Positions 5,219-5,275 of a DNA stretch of 5,275 nt are shown here, in pieces. Position numbers and translations under genes: made by a program. A model generated the notes under the pieces. That model saw nothing but the letters and a program-made list of their open reading frames with translations. It was not told the origin of the DNA and did no database searches. The stretch's first letter is position 1. Each line of letters begins with the position of its first letter. This DNA comes from Spirochaetaceae bacterium (GTDB taxonomy: Bacteria; Spirochaetota; Spirochaetia; Treponematales; Breznakiellaceae), in the NCBI GenBank assembly GCA_031257135.1, contig JAIRPH010000146.1:1-5275 (forward strand), read 5' to 3'.

Positions 5219-5275
5219 TGGTAACGTCAACGATGAGGATGTTTTTTATCCGGTGCTGGACTCGCAGAAGCGCGG
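5219..5275. other. Unresolved right edge upstream of the methyltransferase
   Basis: These 57 bases may hold the end of an upstream minus-strand gene or only the leader. One minus-strand frame stays open from 5273 through the methyltransferase start and stops a few codons into it. It contains a hydrophobic run, KNILIVDVTILASA, but no family is recognisable. A second minus frame ends DKKHPHR before a stop near 5228. No convincing promoter for the methyltransferase is visible here. Confidence 0.3.

Noticed and set aside
5218..5275. A possible plus-strand gene starting at ATG 5218 or nearby and leaving the window
   Set aside because: The AAGG before it is too close to serve as a ribosome binding site, and the short peptide is not recognisable. 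The same bases form the arm of the methyltransferase leader hairpin.

Overview
The window reads like part of a spirochaete chromosome, most likely Treponema. The strongest sign is the chemoreceptor signalling tip, with SMNAAIEAAHAGEAGKGF followed by ADEIRKLSENS, a wording I associate with treponemal chemoreceptors. The divergent gene that looks like a sodium-pump decarboxylase gamma subunit, and a base composition of roughly 50% G+C in the main genes, fit that guess. This is recognition from memory, not a database result.

Layout: (1) Positions 1-60, minus strand: the first 20 codons of an OadG-like gene, with its own ribosome binding site and a good sigma70-type promoter. (2) Positions 61-187: a divergent control region. 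(3) Positions 188-1714, plus: a membrane histidine kinase of the LytS/YesM (HPK7-8, His_kinase) type. (4) Positions 1797-3986, plus: a full-length dCache chemoreceptor. (5) Positions 3987-4211: the gap between convergent genes. It is bracketed by two exact 10-bp direct repeats, as if a 198-bp segment had been inserted at the chemoreceptor stop codon. (6) Positions 4212-4577 and 4574-5191, minus: a four-helix SMR/ArnE-like small transporter and a class I SAM-dependent methyltransferase. They overlap by ATGA and are probably translated as a pair. (7) Positions 5192-5275: the methyltransferase leader, including a hairpin that covers its ribosome binding site, and an unresolved edge.

How the genes may work together: the kinase and chemoreceptor lie in tandem 82 bp apart, and both sense something outside the cytoplasm. 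No response regulator is next to the kinase in the window, so its partner is unknown. The minus-strand pair looks like part of a cell-envelope or lipid-linked glycan modification set. This rests on the transporter type and on the coupling, and the rest of the set would lie beyond position 5275. The methyltransferase is clearly more AT-rich (about 40% G+C over seven hand-counted 60-base lines) than the kinase and chemoreceptor (48-57% in lines counted), so it may have a different origin.

I see no tRNA, rRNA, CRISPR array, recognisable transposase or complete novel defence-like system. The most unusual item is the repeat-bracketed segment after the chemoreceptor.
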